In this document: positions 9,279 through 18,410 of the stretch, piece after piece
How positions within the stretch are numbered: the stretch's first letter is position 1
Layout of the letters: every line of letters starts with the position of its first letter
DNA from: an uncultured Bacteroides sp.
Lineage (GTDB): Bacteria > Bacteroidota > Bacteroidia > Bacteroidales > Bacteroidaceae
Length of the DNA stretch: 64,000 nt
NCBI GenBank assembly: GCA_949289345.1
Contig: CASENS010000070.1
Span: 1 to 64,000, forward strand
Direction: 5' to 3'
The notes under the pieces: model-generated
The model's input: the letters and a program-made list of their open reading frames with translations, nothing else
Told to the model about the DNA's origin: nothing
Databases searched by the model: none
Translations under genes and position numbers: made by a program

Positions 9279-10172
9279 TCAGTAAGAAATCGGACGCAAT
9301 CCGTTCCATGTACCCCGCCAAACAGCCACCGCCAAATCGGGACGCCCGTTCCTTAAGTGCCTTACCATTTTGACCGGCATCACGACAAACAGCAGATACA
9401 GGCAGGACAAATATTTAGTCATCCCCGGACAATTGCGCCGCGCGTACATCACACGAGCCCGACGCATATAGTATTCGCGCAGCGGACTTTGCCGGGTAAT
9501 TGTCCGACTTTCTTTATGATAAATCACTGCACGAGGCTCATAAAAAAGCTTATATCCGGCCTTCCGCATCCGGAGGCTCCAGTCGAATTCCTCATAAAAC
9601 AGGAAATAGCCCTCAAACATCGGCCCGACCCGTTCTATCACCTCACGACGTACCATCATGGCGCAACCATGCAGCACTTGCGTCTCCTTCGGACACAGGA
9701 ATTCATCCCGATGCGACGGGTCGAACGGACGGGTTGTATGCTTCAAAGTAACCGGAGTCAAATCATCATAGCCATAATATTGGAGTTCCCCCGGTCTGTA
9801 CAAGCTCTCTATACAAGGGGACACAGCCCCCCATTTTCCACACCGCAAACTATCGACCAAAGGTTGCAGCACCGGTCCCTTTATCACCACATCATTGTTC
9901 AAGAAAAAAAGGTATTTGCCTGTAGCCTTCTGAACTCCCAGATTATTACCGCCGGCAAAGCCCAGATTGCGTTCACTACGCACCAGCTTAACCACAGGAT
10001 AGCGTTCAGAAATACGCTCCACGTCATCTCCGGCAGAAGCGTTATCCACAACAATCATTTCGTAAGGATACGTCTCCCATTGCCGAAACGAAGCAATCAT
10101 TTCGCACGTATCGCGCCAGCCGTTGTAATTGATGGTAATAACAGATACCATATCCTTTAAAAATGAATCCAT
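9279..10172 (-). CDS. Glycosyltransferase family 2, rhamnosyltransferase-like
   Basis: A 297-aa GT-A fold enzyme expected to add a sugar to a lipid-linked glycan at the inner face of the membrane. It begins VSVITINYNGW, then VVDNAS (about 42), the GFAGGNN nucleotide-sugar segment (about 73) and a DxD-like FFLNNDV (about 91), with FYEEFDW near 190, all typical of WbbL-type rhamnosyltransferases. An alternative ATG at 10151 sits directly before VSVITIN, so the first seven residues are uncertain. It is separated from the other sugar genes by the first ATPase/nuclease cassette. Confidence 0.85.
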   Translation of the reverse strand: MDSFLKDMVSVITINYNGWRDTCEMIASFRQWETYPYEMIVVDNASAGDDVERISERYPVVKLVRSERNLGFAGGNNLGVQKATGKYLFFLNNDVVIKGPVLQPLVDSLRCGKWGAVSPCIESLYRPGELQYYGYDDLTPVTLKHTTRPFDPSHRDEFLCPKETQVLHGCAMMVRREVIERVGPMFEGYFLFYEEFDWSLRMRKAGYKLFYEPRAVIYHKESRTITRQSPLREYYMRRARVMYARRNCPGMTKYLSCLYLLFVVMPVKMVRHLRNGRPDLAVAVWRGTWNGLRPISY

Positions 10173-10206
10173 CTCCGTTTCAAGATATCCAAAAATTTAG
10201 AAACTC

Positions 10207-11100
10207 TTAAAACTTCTCAATTTCCTCTATACTCAATCCTGTAATTTTAGCTATCACACCTACGGCAATACCTTCCTGCTTCATCGCTTTAGCATTCTGG
10301 AGACGTTCCTCCGCACGACCTTCCGCACGACCTTCTTCACGACCTTCCGCACGACCCTCTTCGAGTCCTTCCAATTTGGCCGTGCTCAACACATCATTCT
10401 GTATCATAATGGCATTGATGTGTTCGTCATACGCATGCCGCTCTGCCTGCGACATGTCGTGATAGCATAGTTTCTCCCGCGCTTCAAGCAGACCGGGAGC
10501 CGTGGTATCAGGAGATATATCGCCCGTCTTCAGATACTGTATCCATTCCTCCAACGGAGTCTTGGCCACCTGATTGAATTCATTCACCCGAATCAGATAA
10601 TACTCCGGAAACACCTCTTCGGGAAGCTTTTGCACGATAGCCCCTTCTTCTTTAGCCGTAATCAACAGTTTGTCGTTCGTATGGACACCGATGAACTGGT
10701 TTTGCCCGTGATACAAATAATCATTGCCTTTACCCAAATCGAAATAAAGGATACTGATGGAATATACTTTTTTTACCTGCTGATAGGTGTCGCCCAACGA
10801 TATGTGCTCGGTGATGGCTTTGGCTGTCCCGTAAAGAATTCGTTCCAGATAATACAGTTCGCGGGTGTTTTGCACTTCCACAATGATGATTTCTCCCTTA
10901 CTGTTCTTCGCTTTAATATCTACCCGGTTGAATTTGTCATCCTGATGTAGCTGGTTGCTTTCACTTTCCAATATCTCCACTATCTGCGTCTTGTCATTGA
11001 AAAGCACTGTCAACAAACCTTCCAACACACCAAAATTCGCTTTGTCCCTCAACAGCCTTTTTATGGCCCAATCAAACCGTATATAAGTATTTCTTTCCAT
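10207..11100 (-). CDS. Rpn/PDDEXK_2 family nuclease (transposase-like), cassette 1
   Basis: A 297-aa protein of the Rpn/PD-(D/E)XK_2 family, often annotated as a putative transposase; characterised Rpn proteins are DNA endonucleases. The core lies at residues 1-110: FDWAIKRLL at the N-terminus, the acidic residue in RVDIKA (about 59) and the E-x-Q form of the active site in IIIVEVQN (about 73). A low-complexity linker of EGRAEGREE units (about 247-265) precedes a C-terminal ending ITGLSIEEIEKF that resembles a small HTH. It lies 52 nt downstream of the AAA-ATPase-like gene on the same strand, as in cassette 2. Confidence 0.8.
   Translation of the reverse strand: MERNTYIRFDWAIKRLLRDKANFGVLEGLLTVLFNDKTQIVEILESESNQLHQDDKFNRVDIKAKNSKGEIIIVEVQNTRELYYLERILYGTAKAITEHISLGDTYQQVKKVYSISILYFDLGKGNDYLYHGQNQFIGVHTNDKLLITAKEEGAIVQKLPEEVFPEYYLIRVNEFNQVAKTPLEEWIQYLKTGDISPDTTAPGLLEAREKLCYHDMSQAERHAYDEHINAIMIQNDVLSTAKLEGLEEGRAEGREEGRAEGRAEERLQNAKAMKQEGIAVGVIAKITGLSIEEIEKF
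10309..10368. repeat. In-gene 12-bp tandem repeat in cassette 1 nuclease
   Basis: Five consecutive 12-nt units of the type TTCCGCACGACC encode the EGRA/EGRE linker of the minus-strand nuclease gene. Whole-unit changes keep the reading frame. Confidence 0.75.
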
Positions 11101-11152
11101 AAATTGAATATATTCAGCAAAACAACTTTAACAAAATAGTACTAATTCTCCA

Positions 11153-12751
11153 TCAACCAACCGTTTTCCAATCCTCCACCGTCCCCGTCTCGGAAGAAAA
11201 ACTGACTCCTATCTTATACAACCGGCGGTTGTCCGACTCATAAGGCCGGGCATAACCTTTCTCCTCTATCTGGCGCAAGGCTTCGTCCGCCGTGCCGTCC
11301 AGCTTGAACTCGAAGATATAAATGTAATCGGGCGTCTCTACGATACAATCCACCCGTCCCTCGCTCTGTTCCTTCTCGGTATAAACCGTGTAGACACTGA
11401 TGAGACGGAATATCAGGTAGAACGTGTAGTGGAAATAGCGTTCACGCTCGCGCTCGTTCTCCTTGCGGCGCATCGTGTAAGGAATGTCGGCCAGGAAAGC
11501 GGTCAGCAGTTTGCGGAACGTATCGGGGGCACCTGCCTCCAAAGCATCGGCCACGTCCTGCACCCAACTTGTCACGTTCATTCGTTTGGGGTTCAAGTAA
11601 CTGGTCGCGGCCATGGTAACAAACCCGTTTTTCACCTCATCGTTGGGAAAGTCCAAAAGGAAAGTGCCGCGACGTAAGTTGTACGCTTTAATGGTCAGGT
11701 AACCGCTTTGGTAAATCATCGGCAACGGACGTTCCACATCCGCCTTGTAGTCCACGAACTCTTCCGGACGATAATAGCGTCCGGTCAGTTCATCCAAGTT
11801 TTCTCGAAAATGGTTCAGCAAACGAATCAGATAAGTAGGGGTACCGCTGCTGAACCAATAGTCACGCAACTCCTGTTTGGCAAAAGCATTCAACAGGCTG
11901 AACGGATTGTAAATGTCTGTCAAACTGGTACTGAAATGATAGCCGTCGTATTGCTGTTTCAGACCTTCTTTTATCCCAGCCACTGTAGTCCGATATTTTG
12001 AGGCCATGCTCTTTATCGGATCGGCGAAATAATGTTCCAACTCTTCCTGGGTGATACCGCAAAGCGTTTCATACCTTCCGTCCATGCTGATATCGTCCGG
12101 TTGGTTGAAGCCGCTGAACACACTCACCTGCGAGAACTTCGTCACGCCCGTCAGCAGCACGAAACGCAGGTCCTCGTCCGCAGCCTTGAACACCGAATAG
12201 AAACCTTTCAAGATTTCCCGATGACGGTCCTCCAGCAAACGCTCTTCTTCACCCACTTTCGTCTTATAGCCCGTGTCCAGCACGTCAAGTATCGGTTTGT
12301 CATACTCGTCAATCAGCACTACGCAGCGGCGACCATACTGTTTGTGTGCCTGGCGCAATACGTAGGCGAAGCGGTCGCCAAGGGTTTGAGGATTTGTGTC
12401 TTTCCCATAAATTCTTTCCAAAGACGCGACATACCCTTCCAGTTTCATTTCCAGGTTACCCGCCACCGTAAAATCCGTCCCGTTGAAGTCCATGTGAAAC
12501 ACCGGATACTCCGCCCACTCCGTTTCCAGCCGCTCGATGGCAAGACCCTTGAACAAGTCTTTCCTTCCTTGGAAATAACACTTCAGCGTAGAGACCAGCA
12601 GGCTCTTGCCGAAACGGCGAGGACGGCTCAGGAAATAAATATTTCCACTGGTCGCCAGTTGGTAGACCAAGGCGGTCTTGTCTACATAGACATAACCGTC
12701 TTCTATGAGTTTGTCGAAACTCTGAATGCCTATGGGATATTTCATCATCAC
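11153..12751 (-). CDS. AAA-ATPase-like protein with C-terminal PDDEXK_9 nuclease domain, cassette 1
   Basis: A 532-aa protein of the PF09820/PF08011 architecture, which is abundant in Bacteroidetes and has no established function. The N-terminal P-loop NTPase has the unusual Walker A SRPRRFGKSLL (about residues 41-51) and a clear Walker B VVLIDEYDKP (about 143-152). VLLTGVTKFS near 198 fits a sensor region. The C-terminal nuclease-like domain shows the acid in GRVD and the E-x-K in FEFKLDG; the Lys codon is at 11303-11305. The likely start is the second or third Met (MKYPIGIQSF). It is followed after 52 nt by the PDDEXK_2 gene, and a paralogous pair lies at 19.5-22.1 kb. Confidence 0.85.
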   Translation of the reverse strand: MMMKYPIGIQSFDKLIEDGYVYVDKTALVYQLATSGNIYFLSRPRRFGKSLLVSTLKCYFQGRKDLFKGLAIERLETEWAEYPVFHMDFNGTDFTVAGNLEMKLEGYVASLERIYGKDTNPQTLGDRFAYVLRQAHKQYGRRCVVLIDEYDKPILDVLDTGYKTKVGEEERLLEDRHREILKGFYSVFKAADEDLRFVLLTGVTKFSQVSVFSGFNQPDDISMDGRYETLCGITQEELEHYFADPIKSMASKYRTTVAGIKEGLKQQYDGYHFSTSLTDIYNPFSLLNAFAKQELRDYWFSSGTPTYLIRLLNHFRENLDELTGRYYRPEEFVDYKADVERPLPMIYQSGYLTIKAYNLRRGTFLLDFPNDEVKNGFVTMAATSYLNPKRMNVTSWVQDVADALEAGAPDTFRKLLTAFLADIPYTMRRKENERERERYFHYTFYLIFRLISVYTVYTEKEQSEGRVDCIVETPDYIYIFEFKLDGTADEALRQIEEKGYARPYESDNRRLYKIGVSFSSETGTVEDWKTVG

Positions 12752-12890
12752 GCTTTCGTTTTTTTTAAGATTATCGTTTCACAAAGAAACGAATTTATTT
12801 TGAGAATTACAAGATAACTGGAAAAATCTCACATATAATTAAAAAAGTGTAAATGACAAAATATGGAAGAAAAAAATCATAATTTATCTT

Positions 12891-12898
12891 TATATTTG
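12891..12898 (+). promoter_or_regulatory. -7 promoter box before the GT4 gene
   Basis: TATATTTG, 37 nt upstream of the ATG at 12936. It starts the plus-strand glycosyltransferase/flippase pair. Confidence 0.7.
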
Positions 12899-12935
12899 CA
12901 TGGATAGATAGAAAGAGACAATTAAAATAAAAACC

Positions 12936-14138
12936 ATGAATATACTATTTGTGTATCCTAACATACTATATCCCGAACGCGGAGGAACCGAACGGGTCAG
13001 CGACCTTTTGGCTAAAGAATTTACCCGAAGAGGGCATCAATGCTTTTACCTGCACGCCATCCGCGAAGAAGCACTGATGAACTATCCCTATCCGGCACAG
13101 CTTGCCTTTTTCCCGGACTCCACCAGAGGACTCACAGAAGCGAACGGCATCTTCTATCACGACTATATCATCCAACACCAAATTGACATCGTTATCAATC
13201 CTCATTTCGCACCCGATTTAAAACGTTCCGATTATTCGGACTTATGCCGGTATTCACAAGATATCAGACAAGTGAGCACCATTTGTGTGGTACATTGGAA
13301 TCCGGTTCTTTCCTACAGATGTATCTTTAATCACACCATGTTTTGGTGGGAACAAACACGATGGCAGAAAATAAAAGGTATCACCCGCTTGTTGAAAGTA
13401 CCTTTCCGGATACATACCTACAGGAAAAGGTTAAGGCTAAAATATGAAAGTTGTCTGGCTTGCACCGACAGGCTTTGCCTGCTTTCCCACAGATATATTC
13501 CCGAACTGGCCGGCCTTATGCCTCTTCCCCAAGGGAAGATAACAGCCATCAACAACCCCAACACCTATCCACAGCAGCCCACCGAAAGCTATGCCAAAAA
13601 GAAACGACTCCTGTATGTAGGTAGACTCGAATGGGTACAGAAACGGACGGACCGTTTAGTAAAGATATGGAAACGCCTCTACAAGCAGTTCCCGGACTGG
13701 GAACTGGTCATTGTGGGAGGCGGACCCTTAAAGCCTTACCTGGAAAACGAAGCACGGACTTTGGAGAGAGTCAGGCTCGTAGGTTATCAGAATCCGGAGC
13801 CTTATTACAAAGAAGCCAGCCTTTTGTGCCTACCCAGTGATTATGAAGGTTTTGGCATGGTCTTAATTGAAGCCATGACCTTCGGCACCATTCCCGTAGT
13901 ATTCAATTCGTATGCAGCGGCAGAAGATATCATTCAAGACGGAGAAAACGGGATTCTGGTTCCTCCACTTTCCATTTCCCGTTTTGCGCATGCTTTGGCA
14001 AGCCTTATGAGTGACGGGAAGAAACGGGAAAGAATGTCGCAGGCTTGCCGAGAGTCTGTCCGTAAGTTCGATATCCGGCACATCGGCGACGAATGGGAAA
14101 AACTGTTTGCCGAACTAAAAAGAAACGCTAACCGATAA
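12936..14138 (+). CDS. Glycosyltransferase family 4
   Basis: A 400-aa GT-B enzyme that should transfer a sugar from a nucleotide donor to a growing glycan on the cytoplasmic side. It starts with a Rossmann domain (ILFVYPNI...ERGGTERV). The GT4 donor-binding half shows LLYVGRLEWVQKRTDRL (about 227), then the E-x7-E region CLPSDYEGFGMVLIEAMTFGTIPVV (about 297-321), with both glutamates present. A flippase gene begins 3 nt after its stop, so the two are one operon. Donor and acceptor sugars cannot be told from sequence. Confidence 0.9.
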   Translation: MNILFVYPNILYPERGGTERVSDLLAKEFTRRGHQCFYLHAIREEALMNYPYPAQLAFFPDSTRGLTEANGIFYHDYIIQHQIDIVINPHFAPDLKRSDYSDLCRYSQDIRQVSTICVVHWNPVLSYRCIFNHTMFWWEQTRWQKIKGITRLLKVPFRIHTYRKRLRLKYESCLACTDRLCLLSHRYIPELAGLMPLPQGKITAINNPNTYPQQPTESYAKKKRLLYVGRLEWVQKRTDRLVKIWKRLYKQFPDWELVIVGGGPLKPYLENEARTLERVRLVGYQNPEPYYKEASLLCLPSDYEGFGMVLIEAMTFGTIPVVFNSYAAAEDIIQDGENGILVPPLSISRFAHALASLMSDGKKRERMSQACRESVRKFDIRHIGDEWEKLFAELKRNANR

Positions 14139-14141
14139 GCC

Positions 14142-15677
14142 ATGCCCCACGAATCACGCCTCCGGAAATCACTGCTCAACGCCAGGGTAAACTTGATTTT
14201 TTACTTCCTGTCCTTGTGCGTCTCCTTCTTTTCGAGGAGGATATTCTTGTCCGCATTGGGCGATGAATTCATGGGGCTGAGCGGCACATTAAGCAATTTG
14301 CTGAACTTCCTGAACCTTGCCGAACTGGGCATCGGTACGGCCATCGGCTATTTGCTGTACAAGCCCCTCTTTGCGGACGACCGTCAGAAAATCAACGAAA
14401 TCATCGCCGTATTCGGGTACATCTACCGGCAGATAGGCTTTATCATTTTGGGAGCCGGATGCGTACTGGCGTGTTTCCTCCCCTTGATATACCCCGACAC
14501 TCCGTTTTCCTACGGCGTCATCTATTTTGCCTATTTCTCCATGCTGGCTTCCTCCCTGTTCAGCTATTTCCTCAATTACAAACAGACACTGTTGGGAGCC
14601 GACCAGAAAAATTACGTAGTCACAGCCTACTACCAATGTATGATCATTGCCACGACTTTGCTGCAAATGGCCGTGGCTTATTACACCGGCAACTATTACC
14701 TGTGGCTGGCTTTAGGACTGACATGCAGCATCGCGTACACCATTCTCCTAAACTGGAAAATCAGGCAAGTGTACCCGTGGTTGGAAGGGAAAGTGTCGCA
14801 AGGACGGAAACTCTTCAAGGAATATCCGGAAGTGATGACCTACACTAAACAGCTCTTTATCCATAAGATAGCTGGTTTTGTACAGTTTCAGACCACCCCG
14901 GTTTTGGTATATGCGTTTGTGTCCCTAAAAACTGTGGCTCATTACGGAAACTACACCATCATCATTGATAAAATCACACTTTTTATCAGCAATTTACTCA
15001 ACAGCGCAGATGCCAGCGTGGGAAATCTGATAGCAGAAGGAAACCGGAACAAAATCTTGCAAGTGTTCTGGGAACTGCAGGAAATACGCTTCCTCATAGG
15101 CGGATGCGTGTCATTCGCGTTTTGGTTGCTGACCGAACCTTTCATCAGCCTATGGTTAGGTGAGGAATACTTGCTCCACCATTCCATCTTACTCCTGCTA
15201 ATCATTAATTCTTTTATCCATAACACCCGATGGTCCGTTGAACAATTCATTCGTGGATACGGACTGTTCTACGATATATGGGCTCCTTTTGCAGAAAGTC
15301 TGATTTATCTGACTGTAGCCATCATCGGCGGCTCCTTGTGGGGACTACCTGGAATTCTGTTAGGAAATACCATCAGCCTGCTCACTATTATCTGTATTTG
15401 GAAACCATATTTCCTCTATAGCAAAGGATTCAAACTACCCGTCCGGAAGTATTGGACCCGATATTTCCAGCATTTCTTTATCCTATTGCTAACCGGAGCC
15501 TGTTGCCGTTGGCTGCTTCCTCCCGAGCTATTCGCACCGGACAAGTCCTTTCTTCACTGGACGGCATACGCATTTGCCGTTACCTTGAGTTTTGTTTTTC
15601 TCTGTGCAATTTTGTTTTATGGCAGCTTTGCAGAGTTCCGAATTTTTGTGCATCGTTTCATCCGACACGCACATTGA
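14142..15677 (+). CDS. Wzx-like polysaccharide flippase
   Basis: A 511-aa polytopic membrane protein with about 12-14 hydrophobic segments, of the MOP/Wzx class that flips undecaprenyl-linked oligosaccharides across the inner membrane. The N-terminal pattern (RVNLIFYFLSL, then FLSALGDEFMGLSG and a second helix with LAELGIGTAIGY) is typical of Bacteroides and Firmicutes capsule translocases. It is co-oriented with the GT4 gene 3 nt upstream. No polymerase (Wzy) or chain-length protein is visible nearby, so the locus may be incomplete or serve a fixed-length glycan. Confidence 0.88.
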   Translation: MPHESRLRKSLLNARVNLIFYFLSLCVSFFSRRIFLSALGDEFMGLSGTLSNLLNFLNLAELGIGTAIGYLLYKPLFADDRQKINEIIAVFGYIYRQIGFIILGAGCVLACFLPLIYPDTPFSYGVIYFAYFSMLASSLFSYFLNYKQTLLGADQKNYVVTAYYQCMIIATTLLQMAVAYYTGNYYLWLALGLTCSIAYTILLNWKIRQVYPWLEGKVSQGRKLFKEYPEVMTYTKQLFIHKIAGFVQFQTTPVLVYAFVSLKTVAHYGNYTIIIDKITLFISNLLNSADASVGNLIAEGNRNKILQVFWELQEIRFLIGGCVSFAFWLLTEPFISLWLGEEYLLHHSILLLLIINSFIHNTRWSVEQFIRGYGLFYDIWAPFAESLIYLTVAIIGGSLWGLPGILLGNTISLLTIICIWKPYFLYSKGFKLPVRKYWTRYFQHFFILLLTGACCRWLLPPELFAPDKSFLHWTAYAFAVTLSFVFLCAILFYGSFAEFRIFVHRFIRHAH

Positions 15678-16297
15678 ATACCCGACCGCTATTTCCCGTA
15701 AGTAAGAATCTGTTAGCGGAGTGTTTTTATGGGAGATTTTTCCGTTGTAGAAGAATATAAAAACTCTGTGACTCCGTGTTTAAAACTGAAATCACCGTAT
15801 GTTTTGAACCAAAGGATAGTTAGTTTTACTTCAAAAGATAGTATGATTTGAAGCAAAAGAGTGTATGCTTTTTTATGGTTCATCCGACAAATGTGTATTT
15901 GTATAAATGGGAAAATGAATCCGCAAATTGCCAAGCGTAGGATGGAAAGCAAAGTAAACAAACTGCGATGCCCATTTCAGCTTGCTTCTATACCCATTTA
16001 AACTTACTTCTATAACGGTTGAAGCATAGCTTCATTTACGAAGACATTTTTTGGTGAAATGTGGACATTCAAAATGGGAATTTAGCCCCCTCCCTCCTCC
16101 CCCCATGGGGGAGGCTTTGAATACTAAGTAGAATACAATAGCTCCCCCACGGGGGGAGTTGAGGGGGCTTCTAAATTATCATTTAACAGAGTGTTTAGAT
16201 GGCGCACGATACTTTGGCAACCGTATTTTCACCTGCGTTCATCTGCGTTCCATTGTACACACATATGCATATAGCATAAATAAATAAATATGGGCAG
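15678..16297. other. Intergenic region after the flippase gene
   Basis: No convincing gene. A weak stem CCGCTA/TAGCGG (15686-15719) followed by T-rich DNA may end the flippase transcript. Positions 15790-15870 hold imperfect repeats of a TTTGAAnCAAAAGA type, and 15975-16020 two imperfect copies of CTTACTTCTATA. A GC-rich REP-like inverted pair lies at 16084-16169. An 82-codon minus-strand frame (15713-15961) has no recognisable features. Confidence 0.55.
16084..16169. repeat. REP-like inverted pair, copy A
   Basis: Two GC-rich units, 16084-16116 and 16140-16169, are in opposite orientation around an AT-rich centre. Each is itself a hairpin (CCCCCC/GGGGGAGG type) and begins AGCCCCCTCC when read inward. 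The same family recurs at 51204-51331, 53690-53725 and 53911-53942. Confidence 0.75.
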
Positions 16298-17376
16298 TTA
16301 CATATCCTTCGCAGGAAAGCATCGTGCATCGGCATCCGACGCCCAAACGGAATCGTACGAAAATCGCCTGATGGAGATGCGGAACATAAGAGAAATAAAC
16401 AGGTCGTAACAAGCAAACCAACGCCACTCCAAAAGCAATCCACCCAGCCAGTCTATTTTAAAAGCAAAGAACCGGCATCCTGTCCGCAAAAAATCGCCGG
16501 CCGCATCCGTCAATATGCTTACATGTTCAATACGCTCCTTCCGGCACACTTTATGGTATGGCTGATAGTCTGTCTTCAACGCCCGTTGAAAAGAACTGGC
16601 CAACATCACAATCATACTTACTCCTCCGGATGTGCCCCAAGTCTGCCGGATACGTCGGCCCATTTCCTTAAGAAGCAAAAATGTTTTATACTCTGACACG
16701 AAAGTCCTCAAATGCCCGTGCGACAGGGAATCAGTATAATGGACATACACATAATTCAACACCGGACGAATCCAAATATAATCACAAAAAAACAGATAAC
16801 GGAGCACGAACAACGTATCTTCATTAGAATGAACACCTTCGTCAAAACGAAGATGATGAACATCCAAAATCGACCTGTTGAAAATTTTACCCCACGGAGA
16901 TCCCCTAAGGCAAAACTCATAATCCGTAAAAAGTTCGCTGAAACGCCGATAGGGCAAATAGAGGTTCAAGGCAGCCCATCGCTCAACGGTTCGCCCCAAG
17001 AATTTACAGAATGATGTCCATGAACGACCAATCCCACTCCCGGATGGGCAGAAGCGTCTTCATAAAGGGCGTGCAAATAGCTTGGCAGGACATAATCGTC
17101 CGAATCGACAAACACCACATAGTGCCCTTTTGCAACGTCCAAGCCCTTATTACGGGCACAGCTGACACCCGCATTCGGTTGATGAAACACCCGCACCCGA
17201 TTGTCCTTCCCGGGATACTCATCGCAAATCTCCCCGCAACGGTCGGGACTGCCATCGTCTATCAGCAACAGTTCAAAATCCGTAAACGTCTGCGCCAAAA
17301 TACTATCCAAGCAACGTGCCAAATAAGGCTCGACATTGTAAACGGGAACAATAACAGATACTGCGGGATTTTTCAT
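16298..17376 (-). pseudogene. Glycosyltransferase family 2, frameshifted
   Basis: Two minus-strand frames together make one GT2 of about 345 aa. The first (17376 to 16966) holds the GT-A half: VSVIVPVYNVEPYLARCLDS, LLIDDGSPD, VFVDSDDYV with the DxD-type motif. It ends soon after GEPLSDGLP. The C-terminal half continues in another frame (16999 to 16298; RFSELFTDYEFCL, then GSPWGKIFN, SNEDTLF). Near 16966-16999 a 1-nt deletion (or 2-nt insertion) explains the break. The second frame alone could start only at a TTG. It follows an intact paralogue with an ATGA overlap, so it was the last gene of a three-GT operon. A sequencing error cannot be excluded. Confidence 0.75.
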
Positions 17377-18410
17377 TTTCCTCCTCCAAACATTTTTTTA
17401 AAGTGACTACACAACAAGAAACGCATCCAAACATCCACACAAGCATACCATCCGGTCCTTAGGAAGAAAGCCGTCACCTTATCCGCCTTGTAATCGGGAT
17501 TGAACCAGGCGGCTATCCACCCAGAATAGTCTGTACGCAACTGCTTCAGACTAGCAATACGCTCACGATAGCTTTTGTTTTCTTTTGAGGAATAAAGGAC
17601 CAACAGGACACGATGAAAGAATGCGCGAAGTCCCCTCCATGACTTATGGAACCTATCGGAAGGATATCCGGAAGATTGGACAAAACCGCTTACATAACCA
17701 TAATAAGCCCGAAATATGCACAACTCCTCGGCCAATGGCTTATAGGCTACAGACAAAGCGGTATCGGAATATCCTACACGGTACACATAGTTGGCGACAT
17801 CGCTTACCTTAATTAAAGAGACACGCTGTATATACTCAAATAAGAAAAATAAATCTTCCAATAAAGTTATGCCGACAGGAAAACGAAGTTGGTGCGACCG
17901 GATCAATTCATTAGAAAATAATTTAGCACAAGAGTAGCCAAAATCCTTATCTCCATAATCCAATAAAATACGAAACACTTCCCCACCATCTATTCTTGAT
18001 TCCCGCAGATGACAAAACACCGAATCACCATTCGGGTAAAGTTTATATACCGTATGGATGACCAAGCATTCCGGGTCGGAGTCTTGTAGACTATCATACA
18101 AGTCTTTCAAATAACCGGGCAATACGTAATCATCCGAATCCACAAAAGCAATGTATTCCCCTACAGCCTGTTCAAGCCCCAGGTTTCTCGCCGCGCTTAC
18201 CCCTTTGTTTTGTTGATGAAACACCCGAATCCGATTATCTCTTTTCGCATATTCCTCACAAATCTCCCCGCAACAGTCCGGACTACCGTCGTCTATCAAC
18301 AGCAGTTCAAAGTCCGTAAACGTCTGCGCCAAAATACTTTCAATGCATTGCGGCAGATACTTTTCGGCCTTATAAACAGGCACTATGACTGATATTAAAG
18401 GTGAAACCAT
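17373..18410 (-). CDS. Glycosyltransferase family 2
   Basis: A 345-aa capsule-type GT2. GT-A motifs: ISVIVPVYKAEKYLPQCIES at the N-terminus, LLIDDGSPD (about 37), VSAARNLGL (about 70) and FVDSDDYV (about 88). The C-terminal half has SCAKLFSN and EDLFFLFEY, matching the ED segment seen in many Bacteroides capsule GT2s. Its first 110 residues are close to those of the frameshifted neighbour, so the pair looks like a tandem duplication. The 5' end overlaps the upstream GT2 gene by 16 bp and the 3' end shares ATGA with the downstream one. Confidence 0.9.
   Translation of the reverse strand: MVSPLISVIVPVYKAEKYLPQCIESILAQTFTDFELLLIDDGSPDCCGEICEEYAKRDNRIRVFHQQNKGVSAARNLGLEQAVGEYIAFVDSDDYVLPGYLKDLYDSLQDSDPECLVIHTVYKLYPNGDSVFCHLRESRIDGGEVFRILLDYGDKDFGYSCAKLFSNELIRSHQLRFPVGITLLEDLFFLFEYIQRVSLIKVSDVANYVYRVGYSDTALSVAYKPLAEELCIFRAYYGYVSGFVQSSGYPSDRFHKSWRGLRAFFHRVLLVLYSSKENKSYRERIASLKQLRTDYSGWIAAWFNPDYKADKVTAFFLRTGWYACVDVWMRFLLCSHFKKMFGGGK

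Noticed and set aside
10207-11100. Calling the Rpn/PDDEXK_2 genes insertion sequences
   Set aside because: No terminal inverted repeats or target duplications are seen; the transposase label is a family habit, not evidence of a mobile element.
15713-15961. Small minus-strand open frame after the flippase gene
   Set aside because: 82 codons, no recognisable motif and no TAnnTTTG box in front; it lies over repetitive AT-rich DNA.
16195-16443. Small open frame at the 3' end of the frameshifted GT2
   Set aside because: Overlaps the GT2 remnant in another frame and lacks any feature of a gene.
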